Notes under the pieces: generated by a model
What the model was told of the DNA's origin: nothing
Databases searched by the model: none
The model's input: the letters and a program-made list of their open reading frames with translations, nothing else
Part shown: one piece after another, positions 1 through 8,485 of the stretch
Position numbering within the stretch: the stretch's first letter is position 1
Layout: the number at the start of each line of letters is the position of its first letter
Assembly (NCBI RefSeq): GCF_012568445.1
Contig: NZ_CP046190.1
Span: 64,293-128,292 of the forward strand
Direction: 5' to 3'
DNA from: Enterobacteriaceae endosymbiont of Donacia vulgaris
Lineage (GTDB): Bacteria > Pseudomonadota > Gammaproteobacteria > Enterobacterales > Enterobacteriaceae
Length of the DNA stretch: 64,000 nt
Made by a program: the position numbers and the translations under genes

Positions 1-673
1 TACTTTTACCATTTTTTATAGCAGTAATAGATGAGCCATTGCCTAAATGGCATGAAATACAATTGAATTTATCTAATGGAATATTCAATATTTTTGAAGC
101 CATTTTACTAACATATTTATGGCTAGTACCATGAGCCCCATAACGACGTATTTTATATTTTTCATAAAATTTTATTGGTAAAGCATATAAATATGATGTT
201 TCAGGGATTGTTTGATGAAAAGAAGTATCAAATACAGCAACTTGTTTATTTTTTAAATGAGGTAATATTTTGATACTTTCACTAATACCTATTAGTTGAA
301 TTGGATTATGTAAAGGAGCAAAAATAGATGCTTTTTTTATTGCTTCTATCACTTTTTTTGTAATAATAACAGATTCTGTAAATTTTTCTCCACCATGCAC
401 TATACGATGTCCTACTGCAATTATATTATTATATAATAAGGTTTTTTGTAAAATTTTATTTATTAAATACTTTAATATTATTTTATGATCAATTTTTGAA
501 TAAAAATTTTTTTTTTCTTTTTGACTATTAAAAGTCCATTTAATATAAGCATTTTTATTTTCAAAATTTTCTGATAAACCGGATAATAGAATTTTTTTTT
601 TTAAAACATTTATAACTGAAAATTTTAAAGAAGAACTTCCACAATTAATAACAAGTACTGATTTATTTATCAT
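1..673 (-). CDS. ackA: Acetate kinase, N-terminal part (cut by the window start)
   Basis: Acetate kinase interconverts acetyl phosphate + ADP and acetate + ATP in the cytoplasm, the substrate-level ATP step of the Pta-AckA route. The reading frame opens at the ATG at 673 and stays open to base 1 (about 224 codons; the E. coli protein is 400). It begins MINKSVLVINCGSSSLKFSV, the phosphate-binding start of the acetokinase family, followed by GHRIVHGGEKF, FAPLHNP, VAVFDTSFHQ and RRYGAHGTSHKYV, and ends in CHLGNGSSITAIKNGKS. An 11-A tract (coding strand) at about codons 24-27 does not break the frame. In E. coli pta follows ackA, so it may lie beyond the left edge. The identification is secure; C-terminal integrity cannot be judged. 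Confidence 0.95.
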   Translation of the reverse strand, partial: MINKSVLVINCGSSSLKFSVINVLKKKILLSGLSENFENKNAYIKWTFNSQKEKKNFYSKIDHKIILKYLINKILQKTLLYNNIIAVGHRIVHGGEKFTESVIITKKVIEAIKKASIFAPLHNPIQLIGISESIKILPHLKNKQVAVFDTSFHQTIPETSYLYALPIKFYEKYKIRRYGAHGTSHKYVSKMASKILNIPLDKFNCISCHLGNGSSITAIKNGKS

Positions 674-823
674 ATATTTTCCTGAAATAAAATTTTATTA
701 AATAAGTAAAATTTAATTATATATAAAAAAATTATAAAATTATATATAAGATAAATTATAATTTTTACTAAAAATAAAATATAATATGTACAGAATTAAT
801 AATTTAATATATTATGTACAAAT

Positions 824-895
824 GGCGCATTGGCAGAATGGTTTATGCAGAGGATTGCAAATCCTTTTATTTCGGTTCAATTCCGGGATGCGCCT
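824..895 (+). tRNA. tRNA-Cys (anticodon GCA)
   Basis: A cloverleaf can be drawn with acceptor arms GGCGCAT and ATGCGCC, an anticodon loop TTGCAAA giving GCA, a T arm TCGGTTCAATTCCGG and discriminator T. The CCA end is not encoded (the next bases are TGT). With the tRNA-Leu just downstream it preserves the cysT-leuZ pair of E. coli; the upstream glyW of that cluster is absent. Confidence 0.95.
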
Positions 896-925
896 TGTTT
901 AGTAAAAACTATTTATTTTTTTTTT

Positions 926-1012
926 GCCCAGATGGTGGAATTGGTAGACACAAGGGACTTAAAATCCCTCAGCATTTATACTGCTATGCGGGTTCAATTC
1001 CCGCTCTGGGTA
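926..1012 (+). tRNA. tRNA-Leu (anticodon TAA)
   Basis: An 87-nt class II tRNA with a long variable arm. The acceptor arms GCCCAGA and TCTGGGT include the first-pair G-U also found in the E. coli leuZ tRNA. The anticodon loop CTTAAAA gives TAA, which reads TTA and TTG, the Leu codons this AT-rich genome mainly uses. The discriminator is A and CCA is not encoded. It sits 30 bases after tRNA-Cys and is probably co-transcribed with it. Confidence 0.95.
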
Positions 1013-1020
1013 TTAAATTT

Positions 1021-1491
1021 TTATAAAATATATTTATATTTTTGTAAAATATTATTAAAATAAATAAAAAATAAGGATTTTTTTTTAATTAAAAAATAAT
1101 TATATAAATTTTTGTCTATATTATTTAATGAATATAAAAAAAGGAAAATTATTAAACATCCTTTAAATAAGCCAAAAAATAATCCTAATATACTATTAAC
1201 ATTTTTCATATGATATTGATTAATAATCTTTTGATTTAAATATTTTTTAATACTATTTCCTGATATAAAAATTAATACAAAATAAATAAATAATAAAAAA
1301 ATTTTTCTGAAATAAAAATTCATTATTTTTTTATCTTTTATAAAAATAATATAATTATAATATTTTTTAGATATATAAAATGATATAAACCAAGTAAATA
1401 TTGTAAAAATTTCTTTTATAAATCCTCTAAAATAACTAAATATTATAGAAAAAAATAACACTATTATAAATAAATAATCAATGTTAAACAT
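1021..1491 (-). CDS. cvpA: CvpA family inner-membrane protein
   Basis: A 156-residue, strongly hydrophobic protein with about four membrane segments. It matches E. coli CvpA (162 residues) in length and in the N-terminal pattern IDYLFIIVLFFSIIFSYFRGF followed by KEIFTIFTWFISF, and in the later LGLFFGLFKGCLI segment. CvpA was named for colicin V production and is implicated in envelope homeostasis; its molecular function is not settled. In E. coli it precedes purF, but here only tRNA genes lie downstream. Its stop falls 9 bases after the convergent tRNA-Leu. Identity rests on membrane topology and short motifs, so confidence is a little below the enzymes. Confidence 0.8.
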   Translation of the reverse strand: MFNIDYLFIIVLFFSIIFSYFRGFIKEIFTIFTWFISFYISKKYYNYIIFIKDKKIMNFYFRKIFLLFIYFVLIFISGNSIKKYLNQKIINQYHMKNVNSILGLFFGLFKGCLIIFLFLYSLNNIDKNLYNYFLIKKKSLFFIYFNNILQKYKYIL

Positions 1492-1520
1492 ATTTTTTAT
1501 GTAAATTTTTTGGTTACGTT

Positions 1521-1555
1521 AAATTATTTAAAATTTTCTAAATTTTAAATAATTT
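1521..1555. repeat. Near-perfect AT palindrome between truA and cvpA
   Basis: Two 16-base arms, AAATTATTTAAAATTT and AAATTTTAAATAATTT, are exact reverse complements around the 3-base centre TCT. It lies downstream of the truA stop and upstream of cvpA, both read on the minus strand. It could be a processing or stabilising hairpin; no clear U run follows it. Confidence 0.5.
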
Positions 1556-1608
1556 TAAAATAATAGAAATAAAATAAATTATATAATTTATTTAATATAA
1601 AATCTTCT

Positions 1609-1630
1609 TTTAATAAAAATTTTTATTAAA
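1609..1630. repeat. 22-bp perfect palindrome across the truA stop codon
   Basis: TTTAATAAAAATTTTTATTAAA is its own reverse complement and includes the truA stop codon (minus strand, 1626-1628). It may form a weak all-AT hairpin at the 3' end of truA; it could also be chance in such AT-rich DNA. Confidence 0.3.
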
Positions 1631-2450
1631 CTAATTTTTTAAAAAAATAAAATAAATTATTATTAATATTTGGAATTCCAAAATATTTTGGATATTCTAC
1701 TTCTACTAAAAACAAACCGTTTGGTTTAACTGTAGCAGCTGCTTTAGTTCTATCTTTCATTTTTATTAATTTTAATAACCAATCTTCTTTTTTATTACCA
1801 ATCCCTATTTCTAACAAACTTCCAACAATATTTCTAACCATATGATATAAAAAAGCATTAGCTTTAATATCAATTAAAATATAATTTCCATATTTTGTAA
1901 TATTACAATGTAAAATTCTTCTATAAGAAGAACCAATTAATTTACCAGATCTAAAAGATGAAAAATCGTGCTCTCCTAAAAGGAATTTCATTGCATTTTT
2001 TATTTTTTTTATATTTAAATTACAATTATATAAAGTAACTAAATTATTTAACAAAGCAGATCTATATCTATTATTATAGATAATGTAAAAATATCTACGT
2101 GATAAAGCACTAAAGCGAGCATGAAATTCTGTATTTACAGAGATTATCCAATTAATAACTATATCTTTAGGTAAAAGACTATTTATACCTAAAATCCAAG
2201 ATTTTTTTTTTCTAAAACTATATGTTTCAAAATGAATAACTTGGCCTAAACTATGTACACCAATATCAGTTCTACCTGCACAAAAAATTATTATATTATG
2301 ATTTGCTATTTTAGAAATAGCATTTTCTAAACATTCTTGTATAGTCTTTTTATAATGTTGTTTTTGTTTTTGCCATCCATGATAATTAGTTCCATTATAT
2401 TCTACTCCTAATGCAAATCTATATTTTTTTATAAATTTAAAATTTACCAT
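1626..2450 (-). CDS. truA: tRNA pseudouridine synthase A (positions 38-40)
   Basis: TruA isomerises uridines 38, 39 and 40 in the anticodon arm of many tRNAs to pseudouridine. The 274-residue protein matches the E. coli enzyme (270) along its whole length. The catalytic aspartate is D62 in CAGRTDIGVHSLGQ. Other conserved blocks are VEYNGTNYHGWQ near the start, RFSALSRRYFYIIYN, FHARF, and AFLYHMVRNIVGSLLEIG. The accD-folC-dedD genes that separate truA and cvpA in E. coli are missing here, leaving a 134-base AT-only spacer. Confidence 0.96.
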   Translation of the reverse strand: MVNFKFIKKYRFALGVEYNGTNYHGWQKQKQHYKKTIQECLENAISKIANHNIIIFCAGRTDIGVHSLGQVIHFETYSFRKKKSWILGINSLLPKDIVINWIISVNTEFHARFSALSRRYFYIIYNNRYRSALLNNLVTLYNCNLNIKKIKNAMKFLLGEHDFSSFRSGKLIGSSYRRILHCNITKYGNYILIDIKANAFLYHMVRNIVGSLLEIGIGNKKEDWLLKLIKMKDRTKAAATVKPNGLFLVEVEYPKYFGIPNINNNLFYFFKKLV

Positions 2451-2604
2451 ATGATAATTTTCTATCTTTATATTTTTTATAATATTATATTTTACTAAAA
2501 ATTAGTTACATTTTTAAAAAAATTATATAAAATAATGTTTTAATAAATAAAATTTAAATAATTTTAATAAAAATAAAAACATATTTATATGTGAGTAAAA
2601 TATA

Positions 2605-3819
2605 ATGAAAATATATAAAAAAAATAATAAATCTATGAATAATATATTAAAATTAATTATTATTGTATTTTTAGTATATTCAACAGTTATATATGCAAAT
2701 GAAAATATATTTAATATTACATCTCAACCAAATATTGGTGCTAAATCATATATTTTAATAGATTATAATACAGGTATTATTTTAACTGAAAAAAATTCAA
2801 ATGAAACTCAAAAACCAGCTAGTTTAGTAAAAATTATGACTAGTTACGTAATAGGGAAAGCATTAGTAAAAGGTAAATTACATAGAAATGATATAGTTAC
2901 GGTTGGTAAAAATGCTTGGGCTACAGGTAATGATGAATTTAACGGTTCATCACTAATGTTTTTAAAAATAGGAGACCATATTTCTGTAAAAAATTTAATA
3001 AAAGGTATTATATTACAGTCAGGTAATGATGCATGTGTTGCTATAGCAGAATATATATCTGGAAATCAAAATAATTTTGTAAATTTAATGAATTTTTACG
3101 CTAAAAAAATAGGATTAAAGAATACTAATTTTAAAAATGTACATGGATTAGATGAAGAAGGGCAATATACGTCTGCAAAAGATATTGCTATTATGGGAAA
3201 ATGTTTAATACGTGATTTTCCTTACGAATATTCTATATATAAAGAAAAATATTTTACTTTTAATCATATTTCTCAAAAGAATCGTAATTTATTATTATGG
3301 GATAAAACATTAAATGTAGATGGTATTAAAACTGGCCATACTGAAAATGCTGGTTATAATATAATTGCTTCTGCAATTAAAAATAATATGAGATTAATTG
3401 TTGTTATTTTAGGAGATAAAACAGAACAAGATAGAAAAAAAAATAGTAAGAAACTATTAAATTGGGGTTTTGAAACATTTCGTACAATTAATCCAATAAA
3501 AAAATATCAAAAAATAGCTACTATTCCAATTTTATATGGTAAACATAGTTATGTAAGAATTGGAATTAAACATAATGTTTTTTTAACAATTCTGAAAAAT
3601 CAAGAAAAAAAAATTAAAATTTTATATCATATTAAAAATAATAAAATTTTTGCTCCAATTCATAGAAATCAAATATTAGGCCATTTAACTTTCATGATTA
3701 ATAATCATATAATTGGCTATTATCCATTAATTGCTTTGGAAAATATACCCAAGGGTAATGTTTTCGTTTGTTTTTTAGATTATATAAGATTATTATTAAG
3801 TAAATGGATACATCAGTAA
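2605..3819 (+). CDS. dacA: D-alanyl-D-alanine carboxypeptidase (PBP5 type)
   Basis: DacA trims the terminal D-Ala from peptidoglycan pentapeptides at the outer face of the inner membrane. The three penicillin-binding motifs are present: S73-L-V-K76 (PASLVKIM), S139-G-N141 and K242-T-G244. A hydrophobic signal segment spans about residues 14-31, with likely cleavage after the Ala of VIYA. The last 20 residues, with DYIRLLLSKW, resemble the amphipathic membrane-anchoring helix of PBP5. Length 404 against 403 in E. coli. A second ATG at codon 11 is a possible start. The neighbours lipB and lipA match the E. coli dacA-ybeD-lipB order with ybeD lost; dacC is a close paralogue, so context decides the name. 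Confidence 0.93.
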   Translation: MKIYKKNNKSMNNILKLIIIVFLVYSTVIYANENIFNITSQPNIGAKSYILIDYNTGIILTEKNSNETQKPASLVKIMTSYVIGKALVKGKLHRNDIVTVGKNAWATGNDEFNGSSLMFLKIGDHISVKNLIKGIILQSGNDACVAIAEYISGNQNNFVNLMNFYAKKIGLKNTNFKNVHGLDEEGQYTSAKDIAIMGKCLIRDFPYEYSIYKEKYFTFNHISQKNRNLLLWDKTLNVDGIKTGHTENAGYNIIASAIKNNMRLIVVILGDKTEQDRKKNSKKLLNWGFETFRTINPIKKYQKIATIPILYGKHSYVRIGIKHNVFLTILKNQEKKIKILYHIKNNKIFAPIHRNQILGHLTFMINNHIIGYYPLIALENIPKGNVFVCFLDYIRLLLSKWIHQ

Positions 3820-3862
3820 TTATGTATATTTTAGATAAAATATAATATTTCAGTAAATATAA

Positions 3863-4489
3863 ATGTATAAAAATAATTTTATTATAAGAGATTTAGGAAT
3901 AGAATCATGGTATATAACTTATCAGAAAATGTATTATTTTAATTATATAAGATCTATTCATACATTAGATGAAATATGGTTAGTTGAACATAATCCTGTT
4001 TTTACTCAAGGAAAATTATCAAAAGTAAAAGATATTTTATCTTATAAACATAAGATACCAATCTTTAATACTGATAGAGGAGGGAAAATTACTTATCATG
4101 CTCCAGGACAACAAATTATATATATTTTAATTAATCTAAAAAAAAGAAAAATAAAAATTAAATCATTAATTACTATTTTGGAACAAACTATTATTAATAT
4201 ATTATTATATTTTAATATTACACCTGATTATTCTTTTAGTCATACTCCTGGTGTATATATTAATAATAAAAAAATTGCATCTATAGGAATAAAAATTTCG
4301 AAAGGATTTACTTCTCATGGAATGTCATTTAATATTAACATGAATATGTTACCTTTTAAATATATTAATCCATGTGGTTTCTATAAATTAAAAATGACTC
4401 AATTAAAAAACTTTATTCCATATATAAAACCAATTACAATTAAAAAATTATTAATAAAAGAATTATTATCATTAATAAATAATATTTGA
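3863..4489 (+). CDS. lipB: Octanoyl-[ACP]:protein N-octanoyltransferase
   Basis: LipB moves the octanoyl chain from acyl carrier protein to lipoyl domains, the first step of lipoate assembly. The 208-residue protein carries DEIWLVEHNPVFTQG, SDRGG-like TDRGGKITYHAPGQQ, the catalytic lysine K137 in VYINNKKIASIG and the catalytic cysteine C171 in INPCGF. E. coli LipB is 213 residues. It lies 43 bases after dacA and 89 before lipA. The octanoyl donor comes from the fatty acid genes elsewhere in this window. Confidence 0.96.
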   Translation: MYKNNFIIRDLGIESWYITYQKMYYFNYIRSIHTLDEIWLVEHNPVFTQGKLSKVKDILSYKHKIPIFNTDRGGKITYHAPGQQIIYILINLKKRKIKIKSLITILEQTIINILLYFNITPDYSFSHTPGVYINNKKIASIGIKISKGFTSHGMSFNINMNMLPFKYINPCGFYKLKMTQLKNFIPYIKPITIKKLLIKELLSLINNI

Positions 4490-4578
4490 GATTAATTAAA
4501 TTTATTTTTTTTTAAAAATTTTTCTTTTATAATGTTAAATATATTTTTTAAATACATAATTTATGAAATTTATATGAT

Positions 4579-5448
4579 ATGAAACAAAAAATTTTAAAAA
4601 AACCTAATTGGATTAAAATTAAATTTTCAATAAAAAATATTAATAAAATTAAAAAAATTAAATCTATTTTAAAAAAAAATAAATTATATTCAGTTTGTGA
4701 AGAAGCATCTTGTCCTAATTTAATAGAATGTTTTGGTAAAAAACAATTAACTTTTATGATTTTAGGTAATATATGTACAAGAAATTGTCCATATTGTGAT
4801 GTAATTCATGGCAGACCAAAAATTAAATATGATGAAAATGAAGCTTCAAATTTAGCTAATATTATTTTTAAAATGCAATTAAAATATGTTGTTATTACTT
4901 CAGTTAATCGTGATGATTTACATGATGGAGGTGCAAGTCAATTTGTTAAGTGTATAAAAAAAATACGTAAAAAAAATTCTAATATTAGAATAGAAATTCT
5001 AGTTCCTGATTTTAAAAATTGTATAGAAAAAGCTTTAAAAATATTTAGTAAATCATTACCTAATGTTTTTAATCATAATATAGAAACAGTACAACGTTTA
5101 TATTATAAAATACGGCCTTCTGGTAATTATCAAAAATCTTTAATATTATTAAAAAAATTTAAAAATTTATTTCCTAATATTTTAACTAAATCAGGTTTAA
5201 TGGTAGGTTTAGGAGAAACAAAAGAAGAATTATTTAATACTATAAAAGATCTAAAATATAGTAAAGTTGATATTTTAACTATAGGACAATATTTACAACC
5301 AAGTAAACATCATATACCTGTTTATCAATATATTAGTCTAAATGAGTTTGCACAAATTCAAAAAAAAGCAAAAAAAATTGGTTTTAAAAAAGTTATATGT
5401 GGTCCTTTTATTCGTTCTTCATATAATGCAGAAAAATTTTCTTTTTAA
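4579..5448 (+). CDS. lipA: Lipoyl synthase (radical SAM)
   Basis: LipA inserts two sulfurs into the protein-bound octanoyl chain. The auxiliary iron-sulfur cluster cysteines are C40, C45 and C51 (CEEASCPNLIEC) and the radical SAM cysteines are C66, C70 and C73 (CTRNCPYC). The RSSY motif near the C terminus (279-282) supplies the serine ligand of the auxiliary cluster. At 289 residues it is about 30 shorter than E. coli LipA, lost mainly from the non-catalytic N terminus. The start chosen is the only ATG before the KPNWIKIKF block that aligns with KPEWMKIKL of E. coli. Confidence 0.96.
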   Translation: MKQKILKKPNWIKIKFSIKNINKIKKIKSILKKNKLYSVCEEASCPNLIECFGKKQLTFMILGNICTRNCPYCDVIHGRPKIKYDENEASNLANIIFKMQLKYVVITSVNRDDLHDGGASQFVKCIKKIRKKNSNIRIEILVPDFKNCIEKALKIFSKSLPNVFNHNIETVQRLYYKIRPSGNYQKSLILLKKFKNLFPNILTKSGLMVGLGETKEELFNTIKDLKYSKVDILTIGQYLQPSKHHIPVYQYISLNEFAQIQKKAKKIGFKKVICGPFIRSSYNAEKFSF

Positions 5449-5461
5449 ATTTTATATAATA

Positions 5462-5604
5462 AATATGCCTCTGATAAAATTTAAAAATTTTATGTTTATA
5501 ATTATTTAAAATTAATAAAGTAATTAAAATCTCTTATATATTTATTAAAATAATAAATATTTAAAATAATTTTAATAAAAATAAATTTTTTTCAGAGGCA
5601 TATT
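5462..5604. repeat. Long-range 13-bp inverted repeat between lipA and cspE
   Basis: The arm AATATGCCTCTGA at 5462-5474 is matched exactly by its reverse complement TCAGAGGCATATT at 5592-5604. The 117 bases between are nearly pure AT. The arms are GC-richer than anything around them. They sit in the convergent gap between the lipA stop and the cspE stop. Possible roles are closing the base of a structured cspE 3' end, or flanking scars of a deleted element. Confidence 0.6.
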
Positions 5605-5636
5605 ATATTTAACCTTTTCTTACTAACTAACGAAAT

Positions 5637-5846
5637 TTAAAGAGCAACCACATTAGCAGCAGAAGGTCCTTTGGCGCCGTTAGTAATCTCAAATTCTACT
5701 CTTTGGCCTTCGGTTAATGTTTTAAAACCACTACTTTGAATTGCAGAAAAATGTACAAAAACATCTTTACTACCATCTTCAGGAGTAATGAAACCAAAAC
5801 CTTTAGATTCATTAAACCACTTAACGTTACCTTTAATCTTGGACAT
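5637..5846 (-). CDS. cspE: Cold-shock-family RNA chaperone CspE
   Basis: A 69-residue single cold-shock domain that melts RNA secondary structure. It carries both RNP motifs, KGFGFIT and VFVHFS. The sequence is closer to E. coli CspE ([20 protein letters not shown] and [16 protein letters not shown]) than to CspC, and the location next to lipA fits cspE. A TTG directly before the ATG would add one residue; I chose the ATG at 5846, which has GTAAAGGTAAT upstream. It is strikingly well conserved compared with its neighbours, which suggests strong purifying selection and high expression. Confidence 0.95.
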   Translation of the reverse strand: MSKIKGNVKWFNESKGFGFITPEDGSKDVFVHFSAIQSSGFKTLTEGQRVEFEITNGAKGPSAANVVAL

Positions 5847-5940
5847 CAATTATTACCTTTACATAAAAATAGACACTAAATTTGTGTCATTTAAAAGTAC
5901 ATCAATTAATAATACATTTGTCTAGTGAAACAAATCAAAA
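5847..5940 (-). promoter_or_regulatory. Structured 5' leader of cspE
   Basis: Upstream of cspE are two short hairpins with unusual GC content for this genome: GACAC at 5872-5876 pairs with GTGTC at 5884-5888, and ATTTGT at 5916-5921 pairs with ACAAAT at 5930-5935. Cold-shock mRNAs usually have long structured leaders, so this may be a regulatory leader; that is inference. Confidence 0.35.
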
Positions 5941-5960
5941 AAGTGAGAGATATCGAGTTT

Positions 5961-5987
5961 TTAAATATTTTTTTAAAAAATATTTAA
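5961..5987. repeat. AT palindrome between divergent cspE and fabI
   Basis: TTAAATATTTTTT and AAAAAATATTTAA are exact reverse complements around a single T. It lies between the two divergent genes, perhaps a cruciform-prone promoter spacer, but could be chance. Confidence 0.35.
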
Positions 5988-6056
5988 TTTTTTTATTATT
6001 ATTAATAATTTTGTTAAGTTTATTAATAAAATTTTATTTTTTATAGGATAAAATTT

Positions 6057-6821
6057 ATGTGTTTACTTTTAGGAAAAAAAATATTAATTACTGGTATTTT
6101 AAATAAATTATCTATTGCATATGGTATAGCTCGTATTATGTATAAACATAAAGCAAATTTAATTTTTACATATCAAAAAAAAAAAAATAAAGATAAAATC
6201 CAAAAATTAGTAGGGAAAATGACAAAAAATCCAATTATAAAATGTGATGTATCTAATGATAAAGATATTAAATCTTTATTCTTAAAAATATCTAAAATAT
6301 GGAATAAATTTGATGGTTTTGTACATTCTATTGCATTTGCTCCTAGTAAAACTTTAAAAAAGAATTTTATTCAAAATACATCTCGTTTGGCATTTCAAAT
6401 TTCTCATGAAATTAGTTCATATAGTTTATTAGCTATGGTTAAAGAATGTGTTAATATATTAAATAATAAATCTTCAATTATAGTATTAACTTATTTAGGA
6501 TCAAGACGTGTTATACAAAATTATAATATAATGGGATTAGCAAAAGCTTCATTAGAAGCTAATATTCGTTATATAGCATGTAATATTGGTAATAAAAATA
6601 TTCGAATTAATGGTATTTCTCCAGCACCAATAAGAACAATTGCATCTTCAGAAATAAAAGATATTTACCAATTAATAAAATTATATAACAAAAATAGTCC
6701 TTTATCAGAAAAAATTTCCATTAATCATATAGGTAATGTAGCTACTTTTTTAGCTTCTGATTTATCTTTAGGTATTACAGGAGAAATAATAAACTTAGAT
6801 TCGGGATTTAACATAAAATAA
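6057..6821 (+). CDS. fabI: Enoyl-[ACP] reductase (NADH)
   Basis: FabI reduces trans-2-enoyl-ACP, the last step of each fatty acid elongation round. The 254-residue short-chain dehydrogenase fold keeps the catalytic Y146, Y156 and K163 at the same numbers as E. coli FabI (YLGSRRVIQNYNIMGLAKAS). The cofactor-binding start is ITGILNKLSIAYGIA. Position 93, a glycine in E. coli where changes affect triclosan binding, is alanine here (HSIAFAP). The C-terminal tail is about 8 residues shorter than in E. coli. It stands alone between cspE and pntA. Confidence 0.96.
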   Translation: MCLLLGKKILITGILNKLSIAYGIARIMYKHKANLIFTYQKKKNKDKIQKLVGKMTKNPIIKCDVSNDKDIKSLFLKISKIWNKFDGFVHSIAFAPSKTLKKNFIQNTSRLAFQISHEISSYSLLAMVKECVNILNNKSSIIVLTYLGSRRVIQNYNIMGLAKASLEANIRYIACNIGNKNIRINGISPAPIRTIASSEIKDIYQLIKLYNKNSPLSEKISINHIGNVATFLASDLSLGITGEIINLDSGFNIK

Positions 6822-6930
6822 AAATTTGAAAAATAAATTAATAAATGATAATTTTTAATTTTAAATAAATATTTTTTATTTTATTAAATTTTATTAAATA
6901 AACACATTTTCTTATATTCAAGGAATAAAT

Positions 6931-8472
6931 ATGATAATTGGAATACCAAAAGAAAAATATTTTAAAGAAACTAGAATAGCAATGACTCCTTTAAATATTA
7001 AAAAATTAATAAAATTAGGATTTAAAGTATATGTTGAAAAAAATGCAGGTAATTTATCTTATTTTACAAATGAAGATTTTATAAATGAAGGTGCTAAAAT
7101 AGTAGAAAATGAAAAAATTTGGGAATCAAATATAATTATAAAAATTCATCCTCTTGATACAGAAGAAATTAAATTAATAAAAAATAATAGTATATTAATT
7201 AGTTTTATTTGGCCTAATAAAAATAGTTTATTATTAAAAATATTAGCAAAAAAAAATATAACTACTATTGCAATGGATACAGTACCTAGAATTTCTAAAG
7301 CTCAATCTTTCGATGCATTAAGTTCAATGAATAATTTATCAGGTTACAGAAGTATTATAGAATCTATAAATTTATTACAAAGAACTCCAAATGGACAAAT
7401 AACAGCTGCCGGTAAAATATTACCAGCAAAAATAATGGTTATTGGAGCAGGAGTAGCAGGATTATCAGCAATAGGAACAGCTAAAAGTTTAGGAGCAAAA
7501 GTAATTGCTTTTGATAAAAGAAAAGAAGTAAAAGAACAAATCCATAGTATGGGTGCTGAATTTTTAGAATTAAAATATTATAAAGAAGACAATGATAATG
7601 AGTATCAAACCTTATCATCAAAAAAAAAAATACAATTAGAAAAAAATTTTTTTAATAACATTATCAAAACAACAGATATTATAATTACAACAGCAGTTAT
7701 TCTGAATAAAAAAGCACCTATTTTAATTACTAAAGAAATGGTTAGTTTAATGAAACCAGGTAGTATTATTTTTGATCTTGCAATTGAAAATGGAGGTAAT
7801 TGTGAATTAACAAAAATAAATCAAATGATTATTACTGATAATCAAATTAAAATCTTAGGATTTACTAATTTACCTAGTAAATTAGCTCCGCAAGCTTCTC
7901 AATTATATAGCACAAATATTATTAATTTAATAAATTTATTATCTAAAAATAATTTCGGTAAAATAAATATTGATTTAAATAATGAAATTATAAGAAACAT
8001 GACTATTATCTATGAAAGTAAAATTATTTGGCCAGCACCAGAAATTAAATTTGAAAAAACAAAAAAAAATATAGAAAAAAATAATAATTTTGAAAATAAA
8101 AAAAATGCTATAAAAAAAAATACATGTTTTTTTAAAAATAAATATTTTTTATATACTATAGGATTATTTTGTACTTATTATATAACACAATCTGTTCCTC
8201 ATGAGATAATTCCACATTTTATAATTTTTTTATTATCTTGTATAATAGGATATTATGTAGTATGGAATGTTGATCATAAATTACATACACCTTTAATGTC
8301 TGTAACTAATGCTATTTCTGGTATTATTATTATTGGTTCTATATTACAAGTAAATAGTGATTATTATACTATAATTCTATTTTCATTTTTGGGAACTTTA
8401 TTATCTAGTATTAATATTTTTGGAGGTTTAACTATTACTCAACGTATGTTGAAAATGTTTCGTAAAAATTAA
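6931..8472 (+). CDS. pntA: NAD(P) transhydrogenase, alpha subunit
   Basis: With PntB it forms the inner-membrane transhydrogenase that uses the proton gradient to make NADPH from NADH. The 513-residue protein (510 in E. coli) has the NAD-binding domain I with GAGVAG at 172-177, the [22 protein letters not shown] segment typical of the family, a Lys/Asn-rich low-complexity linker around residues 372-400, and four C-terminal membrane helices. It is followed after 13 bases by pntB with an AGGAGAA ribosome-binding site. Confidence 0.97.
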   Translation: MIIGIPKEKYFKETRIAMTPLNIKKLIKLGFKVYVEKNAGNLSYFTNEDFINEGAKIVENEKIWESNIIIKIHPLDTEEIKLIKNNSILISFIWPNKNSLLLKILAKKNITTIAMDTVPRISKAQSFDALSSMNNLSGYRSIIESINLLQRTPNGQITAAGKILPAKIMVIGAGVAGLSAIGTAKSLGAKVIAFDKRKEVKEQIHSMGAEFLELKYYKEDNDNEYQTLSSKKKIQLEKNFFNNIIKTTDIIITTAVILNKKAPILITKEMVSLMKPGSIIFDLAIENGGNCELTKINQMIITDNQIKILGFTNLPSKLAPQASQLYSTNIINLINLLSKNNFGKINIDLNNEIIRNMTIIYESKIIWPAPEIKFEKTKKNIEKNNNFENKKNAIKKNTCFFKNKYFLYTIGLFCTYYITQSVPHEIIPHFIIFLLSCIIGYYVVWNVDHKLHTPLMSVTNAISGIIIIGSILQVNSDYYTIILFSFLGTLLSSINIFGGLTITQRMLKMFRKN

Positions 8473-8485
8473 GGAGAATTTATAC

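Noticed and set aside
814..1063. Two overlapping small open frames across the tRNA genes
   Set aside because: They are translations of the tRNA-Cys and tRNA-Leu genes, with no protein family match.
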